Below are positions 25,421 through 34,753 of a stretch of DNA of 64,000 bases, piece after piece; the first letter of the stretch is position 1; each line of letters begins with the position of its first letter. Under the pieces are notes generated by a model. It saw nothing but the letters and a program-made list of their open reading frames with translations. It had not been told where the DNA came from and searched no databases. The stretch comes from Falsiruegeria litorea R37 (GTDB lineage: Bacteria; Pseudomonadota; Alphaproteobacteria; Rhodobacterales; Rhodobacteraceae). Position numbers and translations under genes: made by a program. The stretch covers positions 62,001 through 126,000 of the forward strand of contig NZ_FWFO01000005.1 in NCBI RefSeq assembly GCF_900172225.1, written 5' to 3'.

Positions 25421-27331
25421 ATGAGCAAAGTTATTGGGATCGACCTGGGTACAACAAACAGCTGCGTCGCCATCATGGATGGTTCGCAACCCCGGGTTAT
25501 CGAAAACGCAGAAGGGGCGCGGACCACGCCCTCGATCGTCGCCTTCACCGATGAAGAGCGTCTGGTCGGTCAGCCGGCAAAACGCCAGGCGGTCACCAAC
25601 CCTGACAACACCGTCTTTGGTGTCAAGCGCCTGATCGGCCGTCGGTTCGACGACGAGCATCTGGCAAAGGACAAGAAAAACCTGCCGTTCAACGTTGTGA
25701 ACGGTGGTAACGGTGACGCATGGGTTGAAGCAAAAGGCGAAAAGTATTCGCCGTCGCAAATCTCGGCCTTCACCCTGGGCAAGATGAAAGAAACCGCCGA
25801 GAGCTATCTGGGCGAAGAAGTCACGCAGGCCGTCATCACCGTTCCGGCGTATTTCAACGACGCTCAGCGTCAGGCCACTAAGGACGCAGGTAAGATTGCC
25901 GGTCTTGAGGTGCTGCGTATCATCAACGAACCGACCGCGGCTGCTCTGGCTTATGGTCTGGACAAGGAAGAAACCCAAACCATCGCGGTCTATGACCTTG
26001 GTGGCGGTACCTTCGACGTGACCATCCTGGAAATCGACGATGGCCTGTTCGAAGTGAAATCGACCAACGGTGACACCTTCCTGGGTGGTGAAGACTTTGA
26101 CATGCGCATCGTCAACTACCTGGCGGGCGAATTCAAAAAAGAGCACAATGTCGACCTGACCAAGGACAAGATGGCCCTGCAGCGTCTGAAAGAAGCTGCT
26201 GAAAAAGCCAAGATCGAACTGTCCTCGGCCAGCCAGACCGAAATCAACCAGCCGTTCATCTCGATGGATCCGTCCTCGGGCACGCCGCTGCACATGGTCA
26301 TCAAACTGACCCGCGCTAAGCTGGAAAGCCTGGTGGGTGACCTGATCAAGGCGTCGATCAAGCCGTGCCAGGCCGCTCTGAAAGACGCGGGCCTGTCTGC
26401 GGCGGACGTGGACGAGGTTGTTCTGGTCGGTGGTATGACCCGGATGCCGAAGGTGATCGAAGAGGTTACCAAGTTCTTTGGCAAAGAGCCCCACAAGGGT
26501 GTGAACCCGGATGAAGTTGTTGCTATGGGCGCCGCCATTCAGGCCGGTGTTCTGCAGGGCGACGTCAAAGACGTGGTTCTGCTGGACGTGACCCCGCTGT
26601 CCCTGGGTATTGAAACCCTGGGCGGTGTGTTCACCCGCCTGATTGATCGCAACACCACCATCCCGACGAAGAAGAGCCAGATCTTTTCGACCGCCGAAGA
26701 CAACCAGAACGCCGTGACCATCCGCGTTTTCCAGGGTGAGCGTGAAATGGCGGCCGACAACAAGATTCTCGGCCAGTTCAACCTCGAAGACATCCCGCCC
26801 GCACCGCGCGGCATGCCGCAGATCGAAGTGACCTTTGACATCGACGCCAACGGCATCGTGTCGGTTGGCGCCTCGGACAAAGGCACCGGCAAAGAGCAGA
26901 AGATCACGATCCAAGCATCGGGTGGTCTGTCGGATGACGACATCGAAAAGATGGTCAAGGACGCCGAAGAAAACGCGGAAGCCGACAAGGAACGCCGCGA
27001 GCTGATCGAGGCGAAAAACCAGGCCGAGAGCCTCATCCACTCGACCGAGAAATCGATGGAAGAGCACGCGGACAAGGTTGACCCGACCACCATCGAAGCC
27101 ATCGAGCTGGCAATCGCTGCTCTGAAGGACGAGATCGAAACCGACAACGCCGAGAAGATCAAATCGGGCATCCAGAACGTGACCGAAGCGGCCATGAAGC
27201 TGGGCGAAGCGATCTACAAGGCGAGCCAGGACGAAGCAGACGAAGAGCCGGCAGCGGCTGACGCTGGCCCCGTCGTCGATGACATCGTTGACGCCGAGTT
27301 CGAAGATCTGGACGACGACAAGCGCAAGTAA
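25421..27331 (+). CDS. dnaK: Chaperone Hsp70 DnaK
   Basis: The main cytoplasmic Hsp70, which uses ATP cycles with DnaJ and GrpE to fold or protect proteins. The 636-residue product has [18 protein letters not shown] (ATPase phosphate 1), [27 protein letters not shown], the [14 protein letters not shown] linker to the substrate-binding domain, and an acidic tail ending FEDLDDDK. Length is normal. GrpE is not in the window. dnaJ follows after a stem-loop. Confidence 0.98.
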   Translation: MSKVIGIDLGTTNSCVAIMDGSQPRVIENAEGARTTPSIVAFTDEERLVGQPAKRQAVTNPDNTVFGVKRLIGRRFDDEHLAKDKKNLPFNVVNGGNGDAWVEAKGEKYSPSQISAFTLGKMKETAESYLGEEVTQAVITVPAYFNDAQRQATKDAGKIAGLEVLRIINEPTAAALAYGLDKEETQTIAVYDLGGGTFDVTILEIDDGLFEVKSTNGDTFLGGEDFDMRIVNYLAGEFKKEHNVDLTKDKMALQRLKEAAEKAKIELSSASQTEINQPFISMDPSSGTPLHMVIKLTRAKLESLVGDLIKASIKPCQAALKDAGLSAADVDEVVLVGGMTRMPKVIEEVTKFFGKEPHKGVNPDEVVAMGAAIQAGVLQGDVKDVVLLDVTPLSLGIETLGGVFTRLIDRNTTIPTKKSQIFSTAEDNQNAVTIRVFQGEREMAADNKILGQFNLEDIPPAPRGMPQIEVTFDIDANGIVSVGASDKGTGKEQKITIQASGGLSDDDIEKMVKDAEENAEADKERRELIEAKNQAESLIHSTEKSMEEHADKVDPTTIEAIELAIAALKDEIETDNAEKIKSGIQNVTEAAMKLGEAIYKASQDEADEEPAAADAGPVVDDIVDAEFEDLDDDKRK

Positions 27332-27350
27332 CGCTTAACCGGGCTTAAAG

Positions 27351-27377
27351 GGGCCGGTCCGGTCGACGGACCGGCCC
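27351..27377 (+). terminator. Stem-loop between dnaK and dnaJ
   Basis: A perfect 11-bp stem (gggccggtccg / cggaccggccc) with a 5-nt loop, followed by CTCTTTCG, a poor U-tract. It probably acts as a partial terminator or as a 3' stabiliser of dnaK mRNA, giving more DnaK than DnaJ. Confidence 0.65.
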
Positions 27378-27405
27378 TCTTTCGTTGAGGCAGAAGGAAT
27401 AACGG

Positions 27406-28554
27406 ATGTCAAAACGTGACTATTATGACGTGCTCGGCGTGGCCAAGGGCGCTTCGGCGGACGAGATCAAGAAGGGCTTTCGCAAGAAGGCCAAGGAATT
27501 GCATCCTGACCGCAACAAGGACAATCCAGACGCAGAATCTCAGTTCAAAGAGGCCAACGAAGCCTATGAGGTCCTGAAGGACGCCGAGAAAAAGGCAGCC
27601 TATGACCGCTTTGGTCACGCTGCGTTTGAAAATGGCATGGGCGGCGGCGGTGGTCGTCCCGGTGCTGGCTTCGGCTCTGGCGATTTCTCGTCAGCGTTCT
27701 CGGACGTGTTTGACGATCTCTTTGGCGATTTCATGGGTGGCCAACGCGGTGGCGGTGGACGTCGTGCCGCGCGCGGTTCGGATTTGCGTTATAACCTGCG
27801 AGTGTCTCTGGATGATGCCTTTGCCGGCATGCAAAAGACAATCAACGTGCCGACTGCGGTTAGCTGTTCGTCCTGCGACGGCAGCGGCGCCGAAGGTGGT
27901 GTCGAACCCACCACCTGCCCGACCTGTTCGGGCATGGGCAAGGTGCGTGCACAGCAGGGCTTCTTTACAGTAGAGCGGACCTGCCCGACCTGTTCGGGCC
28001 TGGGTCAGATCATCAAGAACCCCTGTAAGTCTTGCCAGGGCGCAGGCCGCGTCGAAAAAGATCGCGCGTTGTCTGTGAATATCCCTGCCGGTGTCGAAAC
28101 TGGCACCCGCATTCGCCTGGCTGGCGAGGGCGAGGCCGGGATGCGCGGTGGTCCTCCGGGCGATCTATACATCTTTGTTGAGGTGGCCCAGCACGAACTG
28201 TTCGAACGCGATGGCGTGAACCTCTATTGTCGTGTGCCGGTTTCGATGGCGAATGCTGCTTTGGGTGGTTCGATCGAAGTGCCGACCATTGATGGCGGTC
28301 GTGGCCGGGTGCAGATCCCTGCTGGCAGCCAATCTGGTCGTCAGATGCGTCTGCGTGGCAAGGGGATGCCTGCCCTGCGCGGCGGTGGCGTCGGCGATAT
28401 GTTCATCGAACTTGCCGTAGAGACGCCGGTCAACCTGACCAGCCGCCAAAAAGAACTGCTGCGAGAGTTTGAGGACTTGAGCGAGGACAACAACCCCGAA
28501 GGCAAGACCTTCTTCTCGTCGGTCAAATCCTTTTGGGATGGCATGAAGGGCTGA
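27406..28554 (+). CDS. dnaJ: Chaperone Hsp40 DnaJ
   Basis: DnaJ stimulates DnaK ATPase and delivers substrates. The 382-residue type I protein has a J-domain with the HPD motif (LHPDRNKDN near residue 33), a Gly/Phe-rich linker ([16 protein letters not shown]), and four zinc repeats [24 protein letters not shown] and CKSCQGAG. All zinc cysteines are present. It is downstream of dnaK and likely co-transcribed through the intervening hairpin. Confidence 0.97.
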   Translation: MSKRDYYDVLGVAKGASADEIKKGFRKKAKELHPDRNKDNPDAESQFKEANEAYEVLKDAEKKAAYDRFGHAAFENGMGGGGGRPGAGFGSGDFSSAFSDVFDDLFGDFMGGQRGGGGRRAARGSDLRYNLRVSLDDAFAGMQKTINVPTAVSCSSCDGSGAEGGVEPTTCPTCSGMGKVRAQQGFFTVERTCPTCSGLGQIIKNPCKSCQGAGRVEKDRALSVNIPAGVETGTRIRLAGEGEAGMRGGPPGDLYIFVEVAQHELFERDGVNLYCRVPVSMANAALGGSIEVPTIDGGRGRVQIPAGSQSGRQMRLRGKGMPALRGGGVGDMFIELAVETPVNLTSRQKELLREFEDLSEDNNPEGKTFFSSVKSFWDGMKG

Positions 28555-28574
28555 CACCAGCACACTCCAAAACA

Positions 28575-28606
28575 AGGGCCGCCCCGTCAAATGGGCGGCC
28601 TTTTTT
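28575..28606 (+). terminator. Intrinsic terminator after dnaJ
   Basis: GGCCGCCC (28577-28584) pairs with GGGCGGCC (28593-28600), followed directly by six T residues. Confidence 0.9.
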
Positions 28607-28696
28607 GTATCTGGAAAGGTCAATAAGTCCAGACTGGACCCACAAAACAAGGCTTTTGGCTATTGATAAACTGCCCAACCCCTGAGATGTTCGCGC

Positions 28697-28785
28697 CAAC
28701 CGTTGGGGTGCCTGCATTGGCTGAGAGGTGTCTACCACCAACCCATCGAACCTGATCCGGGCAATTCCGGCGTAGGAAACGGTCT
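28697..28785 (+). promoter_or_regulatory. TPP riboswitch (THI element)
   Basis: The thi-box core is plain: GGGGTGCC at 28705-28712, GCTGAGA near 28720, and the conserved block GAACCTGATCC followed by CCGGCGTAGGAA. It precedes a ten-gene thiamine operon, as expected. TGCTCC at 28807-28812 can pair with GGAGCA at 28832-28837, which holds the thiD ribosome-binding site, so the output is likely translational. Confidence 0.93.
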
Positions 28786-28841
28786 TAGTCACAGGCTCAC
28801 CTTCCATGCTCCGATTGCCCACCTAGATGATGGAGCAACCG

Positions 28842-29642
28842 ATGGCATCAATTGCGCTTACAATCGCCGGATCCGACAGCGGCGGCGGCGCGGGCATTCA
28901 GGCGGACCTCAAGGCGATGTCAGCGCTGGGTGTTTACGGTGCAAGTGTGATCACCGCCGTGACGGCGCAGAATACACAAGCGGTGACGGCGGTGCATGGC
29001 ATTCCGCTGGATGTGATTGCGGCGCAAATCGATGCGGTTCTGTCCGATCTGAACGTGGGTGCGATCAAGATCGGTATGCTGGCCACGCCCGAGATCATTC
29101 AAACAGTTGCTGATGGAATCACAGGTTTCGACGGTCCTGTGGTGCTCGACCCGGTGATGATCGCCAAATCTGGTGACGCCTTGCTGGCGCGCGAGGCGGT
29201 GCAAACCCTGCGCGATGTGCTCTTGCCGCGCGCCACCGTTCTAACGCCGAACCTCCCCGAGGCCGCGTGTTTGCTGGACCGGATGGTCGCCGAAACCCCC
29301 GAAGAGATGGTAGAGCAGGGGATGGCTCTGTGTTCACTGGGGGCCAATGCGGTGCTGATGAAGGGCGGTCATGCCGAAGGCGACGTCTGCCATGATCTGC
29401 TGCTGGCTGATGAACGCGTTGCGGGCGATTACGCTGCGCCGCGTCGGGATACCAAGAACACTCATGGAACTGGCTGCACTTTGTCTTCGTCAATTGCGGC
29501 TGGTCTCGCCAAGGGATTGGACCTGCCCGAGGCGGTCGCGCAAGCACACGCATATCTGCAGGGCGCGATTGCTCAGGCCGACACTCTGGGCGTCGGCCAC
29601 GGCCATGGGCCTGTGCATCACTTCCACAAGGTCTGGGCATGA
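28842..29642 (+). CDS. thiD: Hydroxymethylpyrimidine/phosphomethylpyrimidine kinase
   Basis: ThiD phosphorylates HMP to HMP-P and HMP-PP for the pyrimidine half of thiamine. The 266-residue ribokinase-fold protein begins MASIALTIAGSDSGGGAGIQ, the HMP-binding start, and has KNTHGTGCTLSSSIAAGLA with the catalytic GTGC anion hole. ATG 28842 is chosen over ATG 28827 because GGAG at 28832-28835 serves it with 6-nt spacing. First gene of the thiamine operon, under the TPP riboswitch; its stop overlaps thiO. Confidence 0.95.
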   Translation: MASIALTIAGSDSGGGAGIQADLKAMSALGVYGASVITAVTAQNTQAVTAVHGIPLDVIAAQIDAVLSDLNVGAIKIGMLATPEIIQTVADGITGFDGPVVLDPVMIAKSGDALLAREAVQTLRDVLLPRATVLTPNLPEAACLLDRMVAETPEEMVEQGMALCSLGANAVLMKGGHAEGDVCHDLLLADERVAGDYAAPRRDTKNTHGTGCTLSSSIAAGLAKGLDLPEAVAQAHAYLQGAIAQADTLGVGHGHGPVHHFHKVWA

Positions 29643-30616
29643 GCGATTTTTCCGTCATAGGGGCGGGCGTTGCCGGTCTGTCGGTCGCGACCGAACTGGT
29701 TGCGCGTGGCGCCACGGTGAATGTCTATGACCCCGCTGGCCCCCCAGGGCCGCATGGCTGTTCATGGTGGGCCGGGGGCATGTTGGCGCCCTGGTGTGAA
29801 TATGAGAACGCCGAAGAGCCCGTGCTGCGTCTGGGGCAAGAGGCTATCGGATGGTGGGCCGACAAGACGGATGTGACTTATGTGGGAACATTGGTGGTTG
29901 CCAACGCGCGCGACCTGCCTGATCTACGCCGGTTTTCACGACGGACCGAGGGGTTTATTGATGTTGGGCGCGGCGAAATCGCCGAGTTAGAGCCTGATTT
30001 GGGGGCGTTCGGCAAAGGGTTGTACTTTGACAAGGAGGCGCATCTCGATCCCCGAAAGGCATTGGCCGATCTGCATGCAGCGCTGGTCGATAAGGGTGTG
30101 ACCTTTCATCAAACCGTTGCTCCGGAAGGCTTGGAAAACGTCATTGATTGCAGGGGTCTGTCCGCACGCGATACGCTGACTGATCTGCGCGGCGTCAAGG
30201 GCGAAATGTTGGTGATCCGCGCCCCTGATGTGGCTCTAACCCGGCCTGTTCGACTGTTGCACCCCCGCCTGCCGCTTTACATCGTGCCGCGTGGCGATGG
30301 CGTTTACATGCTGGGCGCCACGATGATCGAAAGTGAGGATTCGGGTCGCATCACCGCGCGCTCGATGTTGGAATTGCTCAGCTCCGCCTATGCACTCAAC
30401 CCGGCCTTTGGCGAGGCCGAGGTTCTGGAAATCGGTGTCGATCTGCGACCTGCGTTTCCTGACAACCTGCCGCGTATTCGCCGGATCGGCGGGCGGGTTT
30501 ATGCCAATGGCCTTTATCGGCACGGGTATCTGCTGGCGCCTGCGGTTGCGCGTGGTGTCGCGGACCTGGTGCTGGACAACAAACATTCGGAGATGGTCGA
30601 TGAAGATCGTGCTTAA
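29639..30616 (+). CDS. thiO: Glycine oxidase ThiO
   Basis: ThiO is an FAD oxidase that converts glycine to iminoacetate for thiazole synthesis, the aerobic alternative to ThiH. The 325-residue product has the N-terminal dinucleotide fold VIGAGVAGLSVATELVARG and a C-terminal NGLYRHGYLLAP substrate region. It overlaps thiD by 4 bp and thiS by 17 bp. Its presence with thiS, thiG and thiF defines the oxygen-dependent thiazole branch. Confidence 0.92.
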   Translation: MSDFSVIGAGVAGLSVATELVARGATVNVYDPAGPPGPHGCSWWAGGMLAPWCEYENAEEPVLRLGQEAIGWWADKTDVTYVGTLVVANARDLPDLRRFSRRTEGFIDVGRGEIAELEPDLGAFGKGLYFDKEAHLDPRKALADLHAALVDKGVTFHQTVAPEGLENVIDCRGLSARDTLTDLRGVKGEMLVIRAPDVALTRPVRLLHPRLPLYIVPRGDGVYMLGATMIESEDSGRITARSMLELLSSAYALNPAFGEAEVLEIGVDLRPAFPDNLPRIRRIGGRVYANGLYRHGYLLAPAVARGVADLVLDNKHSEMVDEDRA

Positions 30617-30794
30617 TGGCGAACCCCGCGAGGTGGCCGCCGAGACCTTGGCCGCTTTGCTTGATGAGTGCGGTTATTCGGGCAGGGTTGCCACGGCAGT
30701 GAATGAGGATTTTGTACCCTCGTCCCTGCGCGCCGGTCACCGGCTGAATGATGGCGACCGGGTCGAAGTGCTCGCCCCGATGCAGGGGGGCTGA
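30600..30794 (+). CDS. thiS: Sulfur carrier protein ThiS
   Basis: A 64-residue ubiquitin-fold sulfur carrier, ending in the essential Gly-Gly tail (EVLAPMQGG) that is adenylylated by ThiF and converted to thiocarboxylate. It starts [12 protein letters not shown] within the last codons of thiO (17-bp overlap, different frame) and ends 4 bp before thiG. Length and tail are typical. Confidence 0.93.
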   Translation: MKIVLNGEPREVAAETLAALLDECGYSGRVATAVNEDFVPSSLRAGHRLNDGDRVEVLAPMQGG

Positions 30795-30798
30795 GGTG

Positions 30799-31563
30799 AT
30801 GCGGACGCTGTATGGCACTGAGCTGCCCAACCCGCTGATGTTGGGCACAGCGCAATATCCCAGCCCCGCGATCCTGGAGCAAGCGTTCCGTGACAGTGGT
30901 GCGGGTGTGGCGACGGTGTCGCTGCGACGTGAAGGCGGCGCAGGACAGACGTTTTGGAAAATGATCCAGGACCTGGGCGTGCTGATCCTGCCCAACACAG
31001 CTGGTTGCCACACGGTGAAAGAGGCCGTCACCACCGCCCATATGGCGCGCGAGGTGTTCGACACCAAATGGATCAAGCTGGAGCTGATCGGGCATACCGA
31101 TAGTCTGCAGCCGGATGTGTTCCAACTGGTCGAGGCCGCGCGCATCCTGACCGAAGACGGGTTTCAGGTGTTCCCCTATACCACCGACGATTTGATCGTA
31201 GGCGAACGGTTGCTAGAAGCCGGGTGTGAGGTGCTGATGCCCTGGGGCGCGCCGATTGGTTCGGGCCGGGGGCTGAACAACGAATACGCCCTGCGCGCGA
31301 TGCGGGCCGAATTCCCCGATGTGCCGCTGGTGGTGGACGCGGGCATTGGTCTGCCGTCCCATGCGTCACACGCGATGGAGTTGGGCTATGACGCCGTGCT
31401 GCTGAACACAGCCGTCGCGCGCGCAGGCGAGCCGCAGTTGATGGCCAAGGCCATGGCGCTGGCGGTCCAGGCCGGGCGTTTGGCGCATCAGGCCGACCCG
31501 ATCGAGGCGCGCGATATGGCCGAGCCTTCGACTCCTGTCATTGGAAAGGCATTTCTGTCATGA
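30799..31563 (+). CDS. thiG: Thiazole synthase
   Basis: ThiG condenses DXP, ThiS thiocarboxylate and iminoacetate to thiazole phosphate. The 254-residue TIM-barrel protein has the Schiff-base lysine in [10 protein letters not shown] (near residue 94), [13 protein letters not shown] and [12 protein letters not shown] phosphate-binding loops. The frame extends 17 codons upstream into thiS, but [20 protein letters not shown] is the expected start. It overlaps thiE by 4 bp. Confidence 0.95.
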   Translation: MRTLYGTELPNPLMLGTAQYPSPAILEQAFRDSGAGVATVSLRREGGAGQTFWKMIQDLGVLILPNTAGCHTVKEAVTTAHMAREVFDTKWIKLELIGHTDSLQPDVFQLVEAARILTEDGFQVFPYTTDDLIVGERLLEAGCEVLMPWGAPIGSGRGLNNEYALRAMRAEFPDVPLVVDAGIGLPSHASHAMELGYDAVLLNTAVARAGEPQLMAKAMALAVQAGRLAHQADPIEARDMAEPSTPVIGKAFLS

Positions 31564-32156
31564 GCCTGGATCGTTTTTATCCCATCTTTGACCACACCGA
31601 CTGGCTGGAGCGGATGCTGCCTCTGGGTATCAAGCTGGTGCAGCTGCGGATCAAGGATCAGCCGGACGATGTGATCCGTGCGCAGATCGCCAAGGGTCGT
31701 GATTTGTGCGCCGATCATGGCTGCACACTTGTGATCAACGACTATTGGCAGGCTGCGATTGATCTGGGCGTTGAATGGCTGCATCTGGGGCAAGAAGATC
31801 TGGATGACGCGGACCTGTCTGCGATCCGAAAAGCGGGTCTAAAGCTGGGTGTTTCGACCCATGACGATGACGAATTGGAGCGGGTTCTGGCGATGGATCC
31901 GGAGTATGTTGCGCTTGGTCCGGTCTATCCGACCATCCTGAAAAAGATGAAATGGCACCAACAGGGCCTGCCGCGCGTGACCGAATGGAAAGAGCGCGTG
32001 CGCGACATCCCCCTGGTTGGTATCGGCGGGATGAGTGTCGAGCGCGCACCGGGCGTTTTGGAGGCCGGTGCAGACATCGTATCGGCTGTGACCGACATCA
32101 CTCTGAACGACGACCCCGAAGGTCGCGTGCGTCAGTGGCTTGAGGCGACCAGATGA
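31560..32156 (+). CDS. thiE: Thiamine-phosphate synthase
   Basis: ThiE joins HMP-PP and thiazole phosphate. The 198-residue TIM-barrel protein has LVQLRIKD near the start, [35 protein letters not shown] and the phosphate loop [12 protein letters not shown], all recognisable ThiE segments. Slightly shorter than the E. coli enzyme. Overlaps thiG and the following E1-like gene by 4 bp on each side. Confidence 0.92.
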   Translation: MSLDRFYPIFDHTDWLERMLPLGIKLVQLRIKDQPDDVIRAQIAKGRDLCADHGCTLVINDYWQAAIDLGVEWLHLGQEDLDDADLSAIRKAGLKLGVSTHDDDELERVLAMDPEYVALGPVYPTILKKMKWHQQGLPRVTEWKERVRDIPLVGIGGMSVERAPGVLEAGADIVSAVTDITLNDDPEGRVRQWLEATR

Positions 32157-33118
32157 ACCGTTACGCCCGCCAGATGATCTTGCCGCAAGTCGGGACGCAG
32201 GGGCAGGATCGCCTTTCTCGCGCCCGTGTTCTGGTGGTGGGCTGCGGCGGGTTGGCGGCTCCTGCTTTGCCTTTGCTGGCGGGGGCTGGTGTGGGACATC
32301 TGCTGTTGCTGGACGCGGACGTTGTTGCCCTGTCTAATTTGCACCGGCAGACGCTGTTTACCGAAGCGGATTGTGATGCGTCCAAGGCCGAAGTGGCGGC
32401 AGGGCGCTGCCGTGCGATCAACTCGGAGATCACTGTTGAGGTAAGAAAACAGGCTCTAACACCGGCAAATGTAGCTGAATTGGTTGCTAAGGCCGATTTG
32501 GTTCTGGACTGTGCCGACAGCTACGCGGCCAGTTATACGCTCAGTGACGAATGTCTCAAGCAAGGCAAGCCGTTGATCAGCGCCTCGGTGCTTGGGCTGG
32601 GTGGCTATGTCGGTGGGTTCTGCGGCGGCGCGCCTTCCTTGCGCGCCATTTTCCCGGAGGCTCCCGACAGCGGCGCAAGCTGCGCCACAGCAGGTGTTTT
32701 GGGCCCGGTCGTGGGCATGATCGGCGCTCTACAGGCACAAATGGCACTGGCAGTTCTGCTGGGCATGGCCCCGTCGCCCTTGGGCCAGATGGTGCAATTC
32801 GACGCGCAGACCTATCGCAGTACCGCGTTCCGCTTTGAGGGTGCCCCTGAGCCGGAAACGGCTTTGCGTTTTGCGGCCCCATCTGAACTGACCGATCAGG
32901 ACATGATCGTCGAACTTCGCGGAGCTGAGGAGGCCCCAGAGCCTATCCATGCTTCTGCCAACCGCATCCTGCCGGAGGAGGTGCAGAACCATCTGCCCAC
33001 CCCCGAAACCCGCATTGCGCTGTGTTGTGCCACGGGCCTTAGGGCCTGGCGCACGGCAGAGCGCATTCAACAGATTTGGCCGGGCGAGATTGTTCTTGTC
33101 GCGGCCGCAACCTCATGA
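32153..33118 (+). CDS. thiF: ThiF/MoeB-type E1-like adenylyltransferase with short rhodanese tail
   Basis: A 321-residue E1-like enzyme that adenylylates the C-terminus of ThiS (and possibly MoaD). It has the nucleotide loop VLVVGCGGLAAPALPLLAGAG and LLLLDADVVALSNLHRQTLF. A reduced rhodanese-like tail follows (about 245-321) with a Cys-containing active-site loop ALCCATGLRAW, suggesting sulfur relay on the same chain. The usual zinc-binding CxxC pairs are not apparent. Operon position favours thiF over moeB. Confidence 0.85.
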   Translation: MNRYARQMILPQVGTQGQDRLSRARVLVVGCGGLAAPALPLLAGAGVGHLLLLDADVVALSNLHRQTLFTEADCDASKAEVAAGRCRAINSEITVEVRKQALTPANVAELVAKADLVLDCADSYAASYTLSDECLKQGKPLISASVLGLGGYVGGFCGGAPSLRAIFPEAPDSGASCATAGVLGPVVGMIGALQAQMALAVLLGMAPSPLGQMVQFDAQTYRSTAFRFEGAPEPETALRFAAPSELTDQDMIVELRGAEEAPEPIHASANRILPEEVQNHLPTPETRIALCCATGLRAWRTAERIQQIWPGEIVLVAAATS

Positions 33119-33137
33119 AGCACAAGGAAACGCGAAC

Positions 33138-34073
33138 ATGAAAAAAATGCTGACCGCCTTGGCCATGCTGGCCGCAACCCCGGCGATGGCCGCCGACAAG
33201 ATGACCGTCCTGCTGGATTGGTTCATCAACCCCGACCACGGGCCGATCATCGTGGCGCAGGAAAAGGGCTATTTCGCCGATCAGGGCCTTGAGGTTGAGA
33301 TCGTTCCACCCGCCGACCCGTCGGCCCCGCCGCGTCTGGTTGCGGCTGGTCAGGCCGATCTGGCCGTGTCCTACCAGCCGCAGCTGCACCTGCAAATCCA
33401 CGAGGGCCTACCGCTCAAGCGTGTTGGCACCCTGGTTGCGACCCCGCTGAACTGCCTGCTGGTTCTGGAAAACGGCCCGATCAAATCGCCCGCCGACCTG
33501 AAAGACAAGAAAATCGGTTTCTCGGTCGCTGGTGTCGAAGAGGCGGTTCTGGGTGCGGTTCTGGGCAAGTATGACGTCAGCTTAAGCGATGTTGAGATGA
33601 TCAACGTCAACTTCTCGCTCTCGCCGTCGTTGATGTCGGGTCAGGTGGATGCCGTGATCGGTGCCTACCGGAACTTTGAGCTGAACCAGATGGACATCGA
33701 AGGCGAGCCGGGCACCTGCTTCTACATCGAGGAAGAGGGCGTGCCGTCCTATGACGAACTGATCTATGTGGCGAACCCCGAGACGATGGATGCCGACAAA
33801 GTGGCCCGCTTCCTGCGCGCGACCGAGCTGGCGACCCAATACATCGTCAACAACCCCGAAGACAGCTGGAAAATCTTCTCGAGTACCTCGACCGAGCTGC
33901 AGGATGAGCTGAACGCCCGCGCCTGGGTCGACACCCTGCCGCGTTTTGCCCTGCGTCCCGCCGGTTTCGATCACGGCCGCTATGCCCGGTTCGAAGCGTT
34001 CCTGAAAGACAGCGGCATGATCGACAGCATCAACCCGGTTGACGCGATTGCCGTGGACGTGACCGCGAAATGA
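33138..34073 (+). CDS. thiY: Thiamine-precursor ABC transporter substrate-binding protein ThiY
   Basis: A 311-residue periplasmic binding protein of the NMT1/THI5 family, likely for N-formyl-4-amino-5-aminomethyl-2-methylpyrimidine or a related HMP precursor. A signal peptide (MKKMLTALAMLAATPAMAAD) precedes VLLDWFINPDHGPIIVA, the typical start of the domain. AAGGA at 33124-33128 fixes the ATG at 33138. Its genes for the ATPase (thiZ) and permease (thiX) are downstream, with tenA between them. Confidence 0.9.
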   Translation: MKKMLTALAMLAATPAMAADKMTVLLDWFINPDHGPIIVAQEKGYFADQGLEVEIVPPADPSAPPRLVAAGQADLAVSYQPQLHLQIHEGLPLKRVGTLVATPLNCLLVLENGPIKSPADLKDKKIGFSVAGVEEAVLGAVLGKYDVSLSDVEMINVNFSLSPSLMSGQVDAVIGAYRNFELNQMDIEGEPGTCFYIEEEGVPSYDELIYVANPETMDADKVARFLRATELATQYIVNNPEDSWKIFSSTSTELQDELNARAWVDTLPRFALRPAGFDHGRYARFEAFLKDSGMIDSINPVDAIAVDVTAK

Positions 34074-34753
34074 GCGGCGCACCCGATTATGGCCGCGCCT
34101 TCGGCCTGATGCGCGCGGCTGCGGGCGATGTGTGGCGGGACTATACCCGCCACGCTTTCGTGGAGGGGATGAAAGACGGCACCCTCCCGCGGGAAGCGTT
34201 TCTGCATTACCTGCGGCAGGACTATGTGTTCCTGGTTCATTTCAGTCGTGCCTGGGCGCTGGCGGTGGTGAAATCGGAAACGCACGAGGAAATGCTGCTG
34301 GCCTCGGCCACGGTGAACGGTCTGATCAGCGAAGAAATGAAGCTGCACATCGGCATATGTGCCGAAGCGGGGATTTCTCAGGACGAACTGTTCGCTACGC
34401 CCGAGCGGCCCGAAAACCTGGCCTATACCCGCTTCGTGCTCGAAGCGGGCTATTCCGGCGATCTGCTCAGCCTGCTGGCAGCACTTGCCCCTTGCGTCAT
34501 GGGCTATGGCGAGATCGGTGTGCGTCTGTCGGACGAGGCCACCAGCGAGACCTATCGTGATTGGATCAACACCTATGCGGGTGATGAGTATCAGGGGTCG
34601 GTCCGCGCTGTGGGTGAGCTGCTGGATGGTGCGTTGGCGCGCCGTTTGGGTGACAGTTATGACCAACTGCCGCGTTGGGATGGCCTGTGTCAGACCTTCA
34701 ACATGGCGACCCAGCTTGAGGTCGGATTCTGGCAGATGGGGATGACCCCATAA
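34070..34753 (+). CDS. tenA: Aminopyrimidine aminohydrolase TenA (thiaminase II)
   Basis: TenA hydrolyses the amino-pyrimidine breakdown product of thiamine to HMP in the base-degradation salvage route. The 227-residue all-helical protein has LRQDYVFLVHF (catalytic Asp), the nucleophilic cysteine in ALAPCVMGYGEIG, and QLEVGFWQMG with the conserved Glu near the C-terminus. It overlaps thiY by 4 bp and thiZ by 1 bp, so precursor uptake and processing are coupled. Confidence 0.93.
   Translation: MSGAPDYGRAFGLMRAAAGDVWRDYTRHAFVEGMKDGTLPREAFLHYLRQDYVFLVHFSRAWALAVVKSETHEEMLLASATVNGLISEEMKLHIGICAEAGISQDELFATPERPENLAYTRFVLEAGYSGDLLSLLAALAPCVMGYGEIGVRLSDEATSETYRDWINTYAGDEYQGSVRAVGELLDGALARRLGDSYDQLPRWDGLCQTFNMATQLEVGFWQMGMTP

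Noticed and set aside
25379-27067. 562-codon open frame antisense to dnaK
   Set aside because: Antisense dnaK frames are a classic artefact; no independent signals.
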